Assembly: GCA_947447175.1 (NCBI GenBank)
Contig: CANFIM010000003.1
Location: 1 to 64,000, forward strand
DNA length: 64,000 nt
Direction: 5' to 3'
From: Acidimicrobiaceae bacterium
GTDB taxonomy: Bacteria; Actinomycetota; Acidimicrobiia; Acidimicrobiales; Ilumatobacteraceae
Shown here piece after piece: positions 9,349-18,832 of the stretch (position 1 is its first letter; each line of letters opens with the position of its first letter). Position numbers and translations under genes: made by a program. Under the pieces are notes generated by a model. That model was not told the DNA's origin, did not search any database, and saw only the letters and a program-made list of their open reading frames with translations.

Positions 9349-9720
9349 TCAATCAACGACCAAAGTGGCCTTCATATTTGAGTGGCCGGGAACATCACAC
9401 AACATCACGTAGGTGCCTTTTTCGAGATTCACGACTGCGGAATCTGAGTCACCTCGTTGTGCAGTCACCAACTTGAAATTTGCCACCTTCACTTTGTCTT
9501 TTGCGAGGATGAGTGTGTGGCGAACTGAGTCAGAGTTGGCATAGCCAATGGTGACTTCACCGGCTGTGACGGGGCCGTATTCGCTGGCGTCAAACTTGAG
9601 TGACGGAATGGCTTTCACCACCAACGTGCCTGGCGCAAATGTGGTGGTGGGGCTTGTGGCACCACTTCCACAGGCGGCAAGGAGGCCAAGGGACGCTACA
9701 AGAGGGGCAAGACGCTTCAT
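9349..9720 (-). CDS. Putative lipoprotein with cupredoxin/plastocyanin-like domain
   Basis: Start at MKRLAPLVASLGLLAACGSGATSP (lipobox LAAC). C-terminal GTYVMLCDVPGHSNMKATLVV resembles a type-1 Cu site (C-x4-H-x2-M). Confidence 0.8.
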   Translation of the reverse strand: MKRLAPLVASLGLLAACGSGATSPTTTFAPGTLVVKAIPSLKFDASEYGPVTAGEVTIGYANSDSVRHTLILAKDKVKVANFKLVTAQRGDSDSAVVNLEKGTYVMLCDVPGHSNMKATLVVD

Positions 9721-9868
9721 GAGACCGAATTTACTTCCCCCCAGGCCAGAACAGCACTGTTCATAGGTACTGGTACAAGTACCATTTGTCACGCGGACAA
9801 CGGCGTTCGTGATGTCGTGAAATTCGACGTCCATACCGCCCTTTGGGGCATCGATAGAGGCACACACC

Positions 9869-12800
9869 ATGGCTGACATTGCAGATCGCACACAGGACTT
9901 CGGCGCAAACTCCTGGCTTGTAGAGGAAATGTACGAACAGTTTCGTGCAGACCCAGCATCCGTCAGCGAGGCCTGGCGCGAGTTCTTCTCCGACTACAAG
10001 TCGCAAGCATCTGGTGCAAGCAATGGTGCAGGTGCTTCGGCGCCGGCTGCTACTGCGTCAACTGTCGCAAGCTCCAACGTTTCCGCAGCAGCACCGGCGC
10101 CCGCCCCTGCAGCATCAACTGCAGCTCCCGTGGTTGCAAGTGCGCCGTCAACAATCGCCGCGCCTCCGGTACCGGCTGATGTCACTCCTGAACCAATTCG
10201 TGGTGTTGGTGCAGCGATTGTTACCAACATGGAACGAAGCCTCACAGTTCCAACCGCAACAAGCTTTCGCAATGTTCCTGCACGACTTCTTGAAGTGAAC
10301 CGCAAGGGCATCAACGACTACCGCTCACGTCATGGTTTGAGCAAGGTGTCGTTCACGCACATCATCGCTCACGCAATTGTGCGTGCAATTGCCGATGCCG
10401 TGCCCAACATGAAGAACTCCTACACGTTCGATGCTGATGGCAAGCCGCAACTCGTGCGCAATCCACACGTGAATGTGGGTCTTGCGGTGGACGTTGACAA
10501 GGGTGATGGCACGCGCAACCTTGTGGTTCCCGTGTTGCGCGATGCAGACACGCTTGATTTTGCCGGCTTCCTTGTTGCATATGACGAAATCATTCGCAAG
10601 GTGAAGAACAACAAACTCACCATTGCCGACTTCCAGGGCGCAAACGTATCCATTACAAACCCCGGCACCATCGGCACTGTGCAGTCAGTGCCACGCCTCA
10701 TGCCTGGCCAAGGCGTGATTGTTGGTGTTGGATCCATTGATTACCCCGCAGAGTTCCAAGGTGCAGATACTGCAAACTTGAACACCCTCGGTATTTCAAA
10801 AGTTGTCACTGTCACCAGCACGTACGACCACCGCATCATTCAAGGTGCCGAAAGTGGTTTGTTCCTGAAGCGTGTGCACGAAATGCTTCTTGGCGAACAT
10901 GGTTTCTACGACGACATGTTCCGCAGCCTGGGCATTCCGTATCAGGCAGTGCAGTGGTCCTCAGACGTTTCACCGTTGAACCGCGAAGAAACAATGATGC
11001 ACAAGCAGATGCAGGTGAGCATGTTGGTGCGTGCTCACCGCGTTCGTGGTCACCTCATTGCCGACATCGACCCGCTTCGCTGGAAGGCGCCTCGTCTTCC
11101 TCGCGAGTTGAACCCCGATAATTACGGCCTCACCATTTGGGACCTTGAGCGTGAGTTCCTCACGGGTGGCGTTGCCGGTAGCACCAAGCTCACACTTGAT
11201 GAATTGCTGGGTGTATTGCGCGACGCGTACTGCCGCACCATTGGCATTGAGTACATGCACATTCAAGACACCGATGAACAGCGTTGGATTCAGTCACGAG
11301 TAGAGGGCGTCACCTTCACGCCAACTCTTGACGAGAAGTTGCGCATTCTTGAGCGTTTGAATGCGGCAGAAGCATTCGAAAAGTTCCTTGCCACCAAATA
11401 CGTGGGCACAAAGCGTTTCGGTCTTGAAGGTGCAGAGTCAATGATTCCTATCGTTGACGAAATTCTTTCAGCAGCCGCTGATGAAGGAATGGAAGCAGCA
11501 GTTCTCGGTATGCCTCACCGCGGTCGTTTGAACATTCTTGCCAACGTGATGGGTAAGAGTTACGACCAAATCTTTAAGGAATTCGAAGGCCACATTGGTG
11601 CAGATTCCGTGCAGGGCAGTGGCGACGTGAAGTATCACCTTGGTGCACACGGCACGTACACCTCACGAAATGGCGCCGGCATTGAAGTAGAACTTGCTGC
11701 AAACCCCAGCCACTTGGAAACAGTGAACGGCATCGTGCTTGGCATGGTGCGTGCAAAGCAGGACAAGATCGAACCACCGCTTGCGTACAGCGTGTTGCCA
11801 TTGCTCATGCACGGTGACGCTGCGTTTGCTGGTCAGGGCATTGTTGCTGAAGGTCTTGCAATGAGTGACATCAATGGCTACCGCGTGGGCGGCACCATTC
11901 ACCTTGTGGTGAACAATCAAATTGGTTTCACCACCGCACCGCAGTTTGCACGTTCATCGCAATATGCAACAGATGTTGCAAAAACTGTGCAGGCGCCAAT
12001 CTTCCACGTGAATGGCGACGACCCAGAAGCATGTGCACGCGTTGCGCGTCTTGCCTTCGAATACCGTCAGAAGTTCCACAAAGACGTAGTGATCGACATG
12101 ATTTGTTACCGCTTGCACGGTCACAACGAAGGTGATGATCCGAGCTACACACAACCACTCATGTACAAGGCCATTGCGGAAAAGCGCAGTGTTCGCAAGA
12201 TGTACGTGGAAGAACTGGTGAAGCGCGGCGATATCAGCCTCGAAGTTGCAGAACAAGTACTGCAGGATTACCAAGGCAAGCTTCAGGTTGCTCTCGACGA
12301 CACTCGTGCACATGCGCCAGAGAAGGTGAAAGTGGGAAGGCCACCCGCACCGCTTGGTGTGTTGCCGCCAGCCAACACTGCAATCGACAAGGCAACGGTG
12401 GAGCGTATTTTCACGCAGCTCACGAATTACCCCGAAGATTTCCATCCGCATCCGAAGCTTGCGCGACAGTTTGAAGCACGCGTGAAGCAATACGAAGCAG
12501 AAGGCGATTTCGAATGGGCAGTGGGTGAAGCTCTCGCTATTGGCTCATTGGTGCTTGAAGGTTTTGATGTTCGCCTCATGGGTGAAGACTCACGACGCGG
12601 CACATTCAGCCATCGCCACGCAGCGCTTGTTGATTACGAGAACGAAAACGATTTCATTCCGTTGCAGAAGCTTTCCGGAGCATCAGGCAAGTTCTGGGTG
12701 TATGACTCATTGCTGTCTGAATATGCAGCACTTGGTTTCGAATACGGCTACTCACATGCCAACCGCGATGCGTTGGTGATGTGGGAGGGCCAGTTCGGCG

Positions 12801-13537
12801 ACTTCGTGAACGGCGCTCAAATTGTGATCGACCAATACATCGTTGCTGCCGAAGACAAGTGGAAGCAGCAAAACGGACTCGTCATGTTGTTGCCTCACGG
12901 CTTCGAAGGTCAAGGCCCCGAGCACTCAAGCGCGCGTATCGAACGTTTCTTGCAGATGTGTGCCGAAGACAACATTCAAGTTGTGAACTGCACCACCGCA
13001 GCGCAGTACTTCCACGTATTGCGCCGCCAGTTGCACCGAGACATTCGCAAGCCATTGGTGATCTTCACACCGAAGCAGCCACTTCGTATGAAGGAAAGCC
13101 GCTCGAAGGTCGACGAGTTCACCACCGGTTCTTTCCGCGAAGTTCTCGATGACCCATTTGTCACTGACAAGTCGTCTGTGAAGCGCATCGTGTTGTGCAG
13201 TGGCAAGGTTGCATGGGATGCAGTCAATGAGCGCGTGAAGCGCAATGCACCTGTTGCAGTTGTTCGTGTTGAACAGTTGTATCCGTTCCCTATCGACCAG
13301 ATCAACGACATCATCGCGAGCTATCCAAACGCGAAGGAAATCGTGTGGTTGCAAGAAGAGCCAGAGAACATGGGTCCTTGGCACTTCGTTGAGCACCTCA
13401 TCTGGCGTGTGAAAGAACGTGGCTACGACTTGCGTCATGTTGCTCGTGTGCCATCAGGAAGCCCTGCTACCGGATCAAAGGCGATTCACGATCAAGAACT
13501 TGTCGACCTCATGGACGAAACGTTCCAGGGTTTCTAA
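9869..13537 (+). CDS. kgd: Multifunctional 2-oxoglutarate dehydrogenase E1 / 2-oxoglutarate decarboxylase with fused E2-type acyltransferase domain
   Basis: 1222 aa. MADIADRTQDFGANSWLVEEMYEQF..., Ala/Pro-rich linker, acyltransferase core (VSFTHIIAHAIVRAIAD; YDHRIIQGAESGLFLKRVHEML), then the SucA-type E1 (GMPHRGRLNILANVMGKS; RLHGHNEGDDPSYTQPLMYKAI). Confidence 0.96.
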   Translation: MADIADRTQDFGANSWLVEEMYEQFRADPASVSEAWREFFSDYKSQASGASNGAGASAPAATASTVASSNVSAAAPAPAPAASTAAPVVASAPSTIAAPPVPADVTPEPIRGVGAAIVTNMERSLTVPTATSFRNVPARLLEVNRKGINDYRSRHGLSKVSFTHIIAHAIVRAIADAVPNMKNSYTFDADGKPQLVRNPHVNVGLAVDVDKGDGTRNLVVPVLRDADTLDFAGFLVAYDEIIRKVKNNKLTIADFQGANVSITNPGTIGTVQSVPRLMPGQGVIVGVGSIDYPAEFQGADTANLNTLGISKVVTVTSTYDHRIIQGAESGLFLKRVHEMLLGEHGFYDDMFRSLGIPYQAVQWSSDVSPLNREETMMHKQMQVSMLVRAHRVRGHLIADIDPLRWKAPRLPRELNPDNYGLTIWDLEREFLTGGVAGSTKLTLDELLGVLRDAYCRTIGIEYMHIQDTDEQRWIQSRVEGVTFTPTLDEKLRILERLNAAEAFEKFLATKYVGTKRFGLEGAESMIPIVDEILSAAADEGMEAAVLGMPHRGRLNILANVMGKSYDQIFKEFEGHIGADSVQGSGDVKYHLGAHGTYTSRNGAGIEVELAANPSHLETVNGIVLGMVRAKQDKIEPPLAYSVLPLLMHGDAAFAGQGIVAEGLAMSDINGYRVGGTIHLVVNNQIGFTTAPQFARSSQYATDVAKTVQAPIFHVNGDDPEACARVARLAFEYRQKFHKDVVIDMICYRLHGHNEGDDPSYTQPLMYKAIAEKRSVRKMYVEELVKRGDISLEVAEQVLQDYQGKLQVALDDTRAHAPEKVKVGRPPAPLGVLPPANTAIDKATVERIFTQLTNYPEDFHPHPKLARQFEARVKQYEAEGDFEWAVGEALAIGSLVLEGFDVRLMGEDSRRGTFSHRHAALVDYENENDFIPLQKLSGASGKFWVYDSLLSEYAALGFEYGYSHANRDALVMWEGQFGDFVNGAQIVIDQYIVAAEDKWKQQNGLVMLLPHGFEGQGPEHSSARIERFLQMCAEDNIQVVNCTTAAQYFHVLRRQLHRDIRKPLVIFTPKQPLRMKESRSKVDEFTTGSFREVLDDPFVTDKSSVKRIVLCSGKVAWDAVNERVKRNAPVAVVRVEQLYPFPIDQINDIIASYPNAKEIVWLQEEPENMGPWHFVEHLIWRVKERGYDLRHVARVPSGSPATGSKAIHDQELVDLMDETFQGF

Positions 13538-13543
13538 AAAAAG

Positions 13544-14182
13544 TTAGAACGTCAGGCCAATGTGGCCCGACAACTCTTCCAATGCAATGTCTGGTTTGCC
13601 CACCTTGATGGTGCGCATACCCATGGCTGCTGCTGGTTTCAAGTTGATGCCCAGGTCATCGAGAAACACGCATTCGGTGGGCGACACGTTGAGTAGCTCG
13701 CATGCGATTTCATAAAAGCGTGGCTCGGGCTTGCGGCAACCCACCTTGCTGCTCTCCACCACGTGGTTGAACTTCTTCATAATGGCCGCCACCTCGGCTT
13801 GGCGCGGTGTGGGGTCGGGCGTTGTTACCACCACGTTGTTCGTGAGGCACGCGGTGAGAAAGCCGGATGCAATCACGTGGTCAAGAGCAGCCACCATGCT
13901 GGGGCGCACATCACCGCTGAGCAATGCAAGAACATCGGCGCCGGGAATGCGATGGCCGAGTGCTTCGCTCTCGCTCGCGAACTGAGTATCGAATTCAGCA
14001 GGGGAGATATCGCTGCGCTCAAGCAGGGCCCACGCATTGGAATCGGGGTTGGTGGAGTTCACCGTGCGGATGATGTCGAGGGGCAGGCCCTTCTCGGATT
14101 CGTATTGATTGAAGGCTTCGAAGGGACTAGAGAGGATGACCCCGCCAAAATCCCACAAAACGGCTCTAATTCCATTTGTCAC
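13544..14182 (-). CDS. HAD-family hydrolase
   Basis: 212 aa. LWDFGGVILSS, ACLTNNV, SSKVGCRKPEPRFYEIACELL, CVFLDDLGINLKPAAAMGMRTIKV. Confidence 0.9.
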   Translation of the reverse strand: MTNGIRAVLWDFGGVILSSPFEAFNQYESEKGLPLDIIRTVNSTNPDSNAWALLERSDISPAEFDTQFASESEALGHRIPGADVLALLSGDVRPSMVAALDHVIASGFLTACLTNNVVVTTPDPTPRQAEVAAIMKKFNHVVESSKVGCRKPEPRFYEIACELLNVSPTECVFLDDLGINLKPAAAMGMRTIKVGKPDIALEELSGHIGLTF

Positions 14183-14241
14183 TGGGTCAGATTAGGTCGG
14201 ATTGTCCCCGTTCAAGGGGGTTGGGGTGGGACAATGGCTAT

Positions 14242-15396
14242 GTGCCAAAACTGATTGTCGTCGACGGATCGAATATCGCCACTGAGGGTCGCTCAGAGCC
14301 CAGCCTCGCTCAGTTGCAAGACGCGGTCATGGCTCTTATGGAGGAATACAAGGGCGCCAAGGTGTCCGTTGTTGTTGACGCCACATTTGGTCACCGCATT
14401 TCGAAGAAAGAACGCGCTGAGTTCGATCACGCCATCGCAAATAATGAACTTGTAGCGCCACCAGCCGGTGCAGTGGGCCGTGGAGATGCGTTCATTCTTG
14501 CCATTGCCGATAAGTCGGGCGCATCTATTTTTTCGAACGACAGTTTCCAAGAGTTCCATGGCAAGTACAAGTGGCTGTTCGAAGACGGTCGTCTCATTGG
14601 TGGCAAAGCAGTGCCGCATGTTGGTTGGGTATTCGTTGAGCGCTTGCCTGTGCGCGGACCCACCAGTCGCCGTTCGGTGAAGAGTGGAGCTGTTGTTCCG
14701 AAGGAATTGCCAAAGGCCAGCCCTGAAGCAAGCAAGCCCATGCCAGTGCCCAAAGGTCCACCACCAGGTGCACGCAAATCTGCACGACCTGCTGCGCGTG
14801 CATCAGCTCCGGCCGCAGCCCCAGCTCGCACAACTGCAATGGCAAACGATGTCATGCCGTACTTGTCGTTCGTGGAAAAGCATCCCGTGGGCACAAAGGT
14901 GAAAGCCGTTGTGGATACGTATGCAGCAAATGGCATCACGGTAAAAGTTGGAGACATTTCTGGTTACGTCTCATTGCGCAATATGGCCACACCTCCACCA
15001 CGCAGTGCGCGAGATCTTTTCAAGTTGGGTGACACCGTTGCGCTCATGGTGAGTGGATACACACCATCACGTCGCAGTGTGGACCTTGGTGTGCCTGATG
15101 TAGTCACCGCAAACCTCAAGGTTGTTGACAAGAAGGCTGCACCAACAAAGAGTGCGAAAAAAGCAACTGCCACGAAAGCTGCTGCTGCTAAAGCTGCACC
15201 CGCGAAGAAGGTTGTTGCCAAAAAAGCTGCGGCGCCTGCGAAGAAAGTGGTGGCCAAGAAGGCTGCTGCACCCGCAAAGAAAGCAGCAGTGAAGAAGGCT
15301 GTTCCGGCCAAGGCTGTAGCAAAGAAGGTTGTTGCCAAAAAGGCTGCGCCCGCCAAGAAGGCCACGCCGGCAAAGAAGCCAGCCAAGAAGGCATAA
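14242..15396 (+). CDS. NYN-domain (Zc3h12a-type/PIN-like) ribonuclease with S1-like RNA-binding domain and histone-H1-like Lys/Ala-rich tail
   Basis: GTG start at 14242 (VPKLIVVDGSNIATEG). NYN motifs VVVDATFGHRI, RGDAFILAIADKSGASIFSNDSFQEFHGKYKWLFEDGRLIGG. S1-like VGTKVKAVVDTYAANGITVKVGDISGYVSLRNM...LFKLGDTVALMVSGY. Tail of AAPAKKVVAKK repeats. Confidence 0.85.
   Translation: MPKLIVVDGSNIATEGRSEPSLAQLQDAVMALMEEYKGAKVSVVVDATFGHRISKKERAEFDHAIANNELVAPPAGAVGRGDAFILAIADKSGASIFSNDSFQEFHGKYKWLFEDGRLIGGKAVPHVGWVFVERLPVRGPTSRRSVKSGAVVPKELPKASPEASKPMPVPKGPPPGARKSARPAARASAPAAAPARTTAMANDVMPYLSFVEKHPVGTKVKAVVDTYAANGITVKVGDISGYVSLRNMATPPPRSARDLFKLGDTVALMVSGYTPSRRSVDLGVPDVVTANLKVVDKKAAPTKSAKKATATKAAAAKAAPAKKVVAKKAAAPAKKVVAKKAAAPAKKAAVKKAVPAKAVAKKVVAKKAAPAKKATPAKKPAKKA
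15121..15393 (+). repeat. Degenerate in-frame repeats encoding (A)APAKKVVAKK / KKAA units
   Basis: Translation VVDKKAAPTKSAKKATATKAAAAKAAPAKKVVAKKAAAPAKKVVAKKAAAPAKKAAVKKAVPAKAVAKKVVAKKAAPAKKATPAKKPAKKA. Confidence 0.9.
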
Positions 15397-15440
15397 AGCC
15401 CAATAGCCGCGCCAATTAGCCCACGAACTACGGTCTAGAT

Positions 15441-16217
15441 GTGCTGATTGCCACCTGGAACGTCAACTCTCTCAAAGCTCGACTACCGCGCGTACAAGCG
15501 TGGATAGAAGAAGTGCAGCCCGATGTTCTGTGCATGCAAGAAACCAAGCTTGCACAGGAAAAGTTTCCTCATGAAGCATTCGCCGAAATGGGATATGAGA
15601 GCGCTCATTTCGGTCAGGGTCAATGGAACGGCGTTGCAATTATTTCCAAAGTAGGTCTTACCGACGTGGTGCAAAACTTTGCGCCTGGCATTGAACCAGA
15701 CCACGAAGCTCGTTTCCTCACTGCAACATGTGGCGGCATTCGCATTTCATCGTGTTACGTACCCAATGGTCGCGAGCTTGATAACGATCACTATCAATAC
15801 AAGTTGTCGTGGCTGAAGCGTTTGCGAGCCACTCTCGATGCGGCGAATAAGCCCACCGACGACGTGATTGTGTGTGGTGACTTCAACATCGCCCCCGAAG
15901 ATCGCGATGTGTGGGATGTAAAGCAGTTTGAAAACGCCACCCACGTGAGTGTTCCCGAGCGTGAAGCACTTGCACACGTGTGTGAGTTCGGCATGGAAGA
16001 CACGTTCCGTCACTTCCATCAAGAGTCGGGCATCTATTCATGGTGGGATTACCGCGGTGGTTCGTTCTACAAGGGCCACGGCATGCGTATCGACTACTTG
16101 TTGGCCACGAAGTCGGTGATGAACCGCTCAACGTGGGTGGGCATTGACCGCAACGCACGAAAGGGCGAGTCGCCGAGTGATCATGTGCCAGTGATGGTGA
16201 AAGTGAGCGAGAAATGA
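15441..16217 (+). CDS. xthA: Exodeoxyribonuclease III
   Basis: MLIATWNVNSLKARLPRVQAWIEEVQPDVLCMQETKL; VCGDFNIAPEDRDVWD; SPSDHVPVMV. Confidence 0.95.
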   Translation: MLIATWNVNSLKARLPRVQAWIEEVQPDVLCMQETKLAQEKFPHEAFAEMGYESAHFGQGQWNGVAIISKVGLTDVVQNFAPGIEPDHEARFLTATCGGIRISSCYVPNGRELDNDHYQYKLSWLKRLRATLDAANKPTDDVIVCGDFNIAPEDRDVWDVKQFENATHVSVPEREALAHVCEFGMEDTFRHFHQESGIYSWWDYRGGSFYKGHGMRIDYLLATKSVMNRSTWVGIDRNARKGESPSDHVPVMVKVSEK

Positions 16218-16909
16218 CCAACGACAACATCGATAATTCAGTGTCGTTTCCTTCATTTCATGAGCGTGCTACTCCACTGACATCAGCAGATCAGGCGCGA
16301 ATTCGGTTGGCAAGTGCACTTCGCATTTTGATTACCGATTCATTTCTTTCTACTGCGCCCATAGAAAATATTGACGCTGCAATTCGCCATATCGAAGCCG
16401 CAATTCAAGAAGTCAGTGCTGATGGTGTGGTGGGCAGTGCAGCAGCCGAATCACACTTCTCTGATCGCAGTCCGTTCTATGGTGCGATGAACCCCATCTC
16501 CATGCCCATGGTGATGACACGTGATGTCAACTTTGGTGAGTTCGGAGCCATCATCGGAACTGGCACATTTACCGAGCCATATGAGGGTCCTCCGGGTCAT
16601 ATTCACGGCGGTTTCATTGCTGCAGCATTCGATGAAGTGTTGGGCATGGCGCAATCACTCACTGGCCGCCCCGGCATGACCGGCACTCTCACCATCAAAT
16701 ATCGCGCACCAACGCCGTTGAACACGCCGATTGTGTACAAGGGCTGGGTTGATCGCGTGGATGGTCGCAAAATCTTTTGCAAAGGTCAATCATTTAACGG
16801 CGACACATTGTGCGCGGAAGCAGAAGTGCTGTTCTTGTCAATGCCACCAGAGATGATGGATCTCTTGCGCAAGGGCAGAGACTTAACTACTCCGCCGCAG
16901 TTCCCATAA
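16214..16909 (+). CDS. PaaI-type/hotdog-fold thioesterase family protein
   Basis: 231 aa. PPGHIHGGFIAAAFDEVLGMAQSL and GTLTIKYRAPTPLNTPIVYKGWVD are hotdog thioesterase motifs. Confidence 0.85.
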   Translation: MTNDNIDNSVSFPSFHERATPLTSADQARIRLASALRILITDSFLSTAPIENIDAAIRHIEAAIQEVSADGVVGSAAAESHFSDRSPFYGAMNPISMPMVMTRDVNFGEFGAIIGTGTFTEPYEGPPGHIHGGFIAAAFDEVLGMAQSLTGRPGMTGTLTIKYRAPTPLNTPIVYKGWVDRVDGRKIFCKGQSFNGDTLCAEAEVLFLSMPPEMMDLLRKGRDLTTPPQFP

Positions 16910-18800
16910 CGGCAAGTAGTTCTTCGCCAAAACGACTGGCAAAAATGTCGCCGATGATGTCAGCAATCTGCTGCACAGTTATGGGTTTCCGTCTCGCCAG
17001 TTCTTTAATTTGTCGATCAGTCAGTGGATGACTTCCTGATATCGCAGCTTTTCTGACGCCCCACAGTTTCAGTTGCCCAACTACCGGATCTTCCTTTTTG
17101 CGTGCAGCCGTAGCCACGCGACGGAACGCTTCGGGTGGTGCATCGGCAATTCGCTGTGCCGTGGTGTACGACGGAAGCAGTGGCGACGGACCTGTTGAAC
17201 GATTGTTGCGCTTGTCTGTCCACGTAATCACTAATTCGTCTGCGGCGCGAGTGAACGCCACATAAGCAAGGCGAGCCTCTTCACTCTTTGCGGCAGCTGT
17301 GCGTGCGCGACTGAACGGCAACAAGCCTTTCTCTGCGCCAGCCACCACCACATATGACCATTCACGGCCTTTGGCTGCATGGAAGGACAACACTTCAACT
17401 CCGTCGGACTCTGCAACATCGGCAGACGTGGTGAGCCATGTGCCGAATGATCGACCGTCGACCATGCCTGAGCGATTGTTGTCAAGAAAGTCGCGCACAT
17501 ATTTCGCAACCACATAATCAGGATCGTCTGTGTTGTAGTCACCCGTATCGAGAATGTCTGCTGCAAAAGCAGTGAGTTCGTCACGACCAGTGCATTCGGT
17601 TGCGGCTGACACGGCGCGACCCCATTCACCACCACGGCGTGAAGATCGCACGGGAATTCCCACTCTTGCGAGATCTTCTCGAATGGCATCTGCATGTGCA
17701 TTGATGCGTGTGAGCACTGCTATATCGCTCCATGCACGATGTGAGCCGTGCGCGCGCAACACAGCCTTTGTAATGAAATCACGTTCTTTGGAGTCGTCGG
17801 CTTGACGTTCGAGGCGCACAGGTGCGCCGTTTGCACGGCGAGAAACGGCATCTGCTGTTTGTCCGTCACGCGCCAATGCGCTCACAGCCATGTTCACAAT
17901 TTCCGGTGTGCATCGATAGTTCGATGGCAACGAAATCACATGTGCGCCGCCACCAATAGAGGGCAACGTGTCAAACAACGTTTTGTCGGCACCGTTGAAT
18001 CCGTAGATGGCCTGGTTGGGGTCGCCCACCAAGAACAAATCTGGCGAGGCAGGAAGAAGCACTTTTAGGAACTCATATTGCAATGGGTTCATGTCTTGCG
18101 CTTCGTCAACCGAGATGTGTCGGTATTGAAAACGAATTGATTCACGTAAACGTTGATCTTTCGCCGCATCATTCACAACAGCGGTCATGAAGTCGTTTAA
18201 GTCAATAACGCCGCGCTTCTTTTTCAGTTGCTCATAGGCGGCGAAGATTTCAGCGAAGCGCCCTGAAGATAGCGGTAACTGAATGGCATCAACAGCTTGT
18301 AGTGCCTCCACCGCAGTAGTTGGGTTCACCATTCGGGCGTGTGCCCAGTCGATACCTGACAAAACATCGAACACGCTGATCTTGCGCTCATCAACTGTCA
18401 TGCATTGGTTAATCAATGATGCTCGGTTGTTCACAATGACAGGAGCTCGTTTGCCGCGGTCTTCGAGGTATTGCATCATGACGCGACGTGCGATGGCATG
18501 GAACGTGCCAATGGCGGGACGACCGTCAAGGTCGAACGATGCAAGTCGGCTTCGCATTTCGGTTGCCGCTTGTCGCGTGAATGTAATAGCGAGAGTGCGC
18601 TCGATATCTGCAGTGTCGCTGAGCGCACGCCACGCAATGCGACGAGTAAGTACGGTTGTCTTGCCCGACCCTGCTCCGGCGCGCACCACCACAATTCCTA
18701 CAGGCGCAGTAACGGCTGCACGCTGATCGGCATCAAGCCCAGCCAGTACAGAATCAGCCGTGTGCGACGAGGAAGAGGGGGAAGGCTGGTCAAATCGCAC
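16887..18800 (-). CDS. UvrD/PcrA-like ATP-dependent DNA helicase (UvrD2-like) with HRDC-like C-terminus
   Basis: GLDADQRAAVTAPVGIVVVRAGAGSGKTTVLTRRIAWRA; VDEAQDMNPLQYEFLK; VLSFHAAKGREWSYVVVAGAEKGLLPF; C-terminal DRQIKELARRKPITVQQIADIIGDIFASRFGEELLAVM. Confidence 0.9.
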   Translation of the reverse strand: MRFDQPSPSSSSHTADSVLAGLDADQRAAVTAPVGIVVVRAGAGSGKTTVLTRRIAWRALSDTADIERTLAITFTRQAATEMRSRLASFDLDGRPAIGTFHAIARRVMMQYLEDRGKRAPVIVNNRASLINQCMTVDERKISVFDVLSGIDWAHARMVNPTTAVEALQAVDAIQLPLSSGRFAEIFAAYEQLKKKRGVIDLNDFMTAVVNDAAKDQRLRESIRFQYRHISVDEAQDMNPLQYEFLKVLLPASPDLFLVGDPNQAIYGFNGADKTLFDTLPSIGGGAHVISLPSNYRCTPEIVNMAVSALARDGQTADAVSRRANGAPVRLERQADDSKERDFITKAVLRAHGSHRAWSDIAVLTRINAHADAIREDLARVGIPVRSSRRGGEWGRAVSAATECTGRDELTAFAADILDTGDYNTDDPDYVVAKYVRDFLDNNRSGMVDGRSFGTWLTTSADVAESDGVEVLSFHAAKGREWSYVVVAGAEKGLLPFSRARTAAAKSEEARLAYVAFTRAADELVITWTDKRNNRSTGPSPLLPSYTTAQRIADAPPEAFRRVATAARKKEDPVVGQLKLWGVRKAAISGSHPLTDRQIKELARRKPITVQQIADIIGDIFASRFGEELLAVMGTAAE

Positions 18801-18832
18801 CCCTTGAAACTAGGCGTTGTTAGCCTCGCTTC

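Noticed and set aside
15121-15393. Possible CRISPR or VNTR array
   Set aside because: The repeats are in-frame coding repeats of a Lys/Ala tail with no spacer structure.
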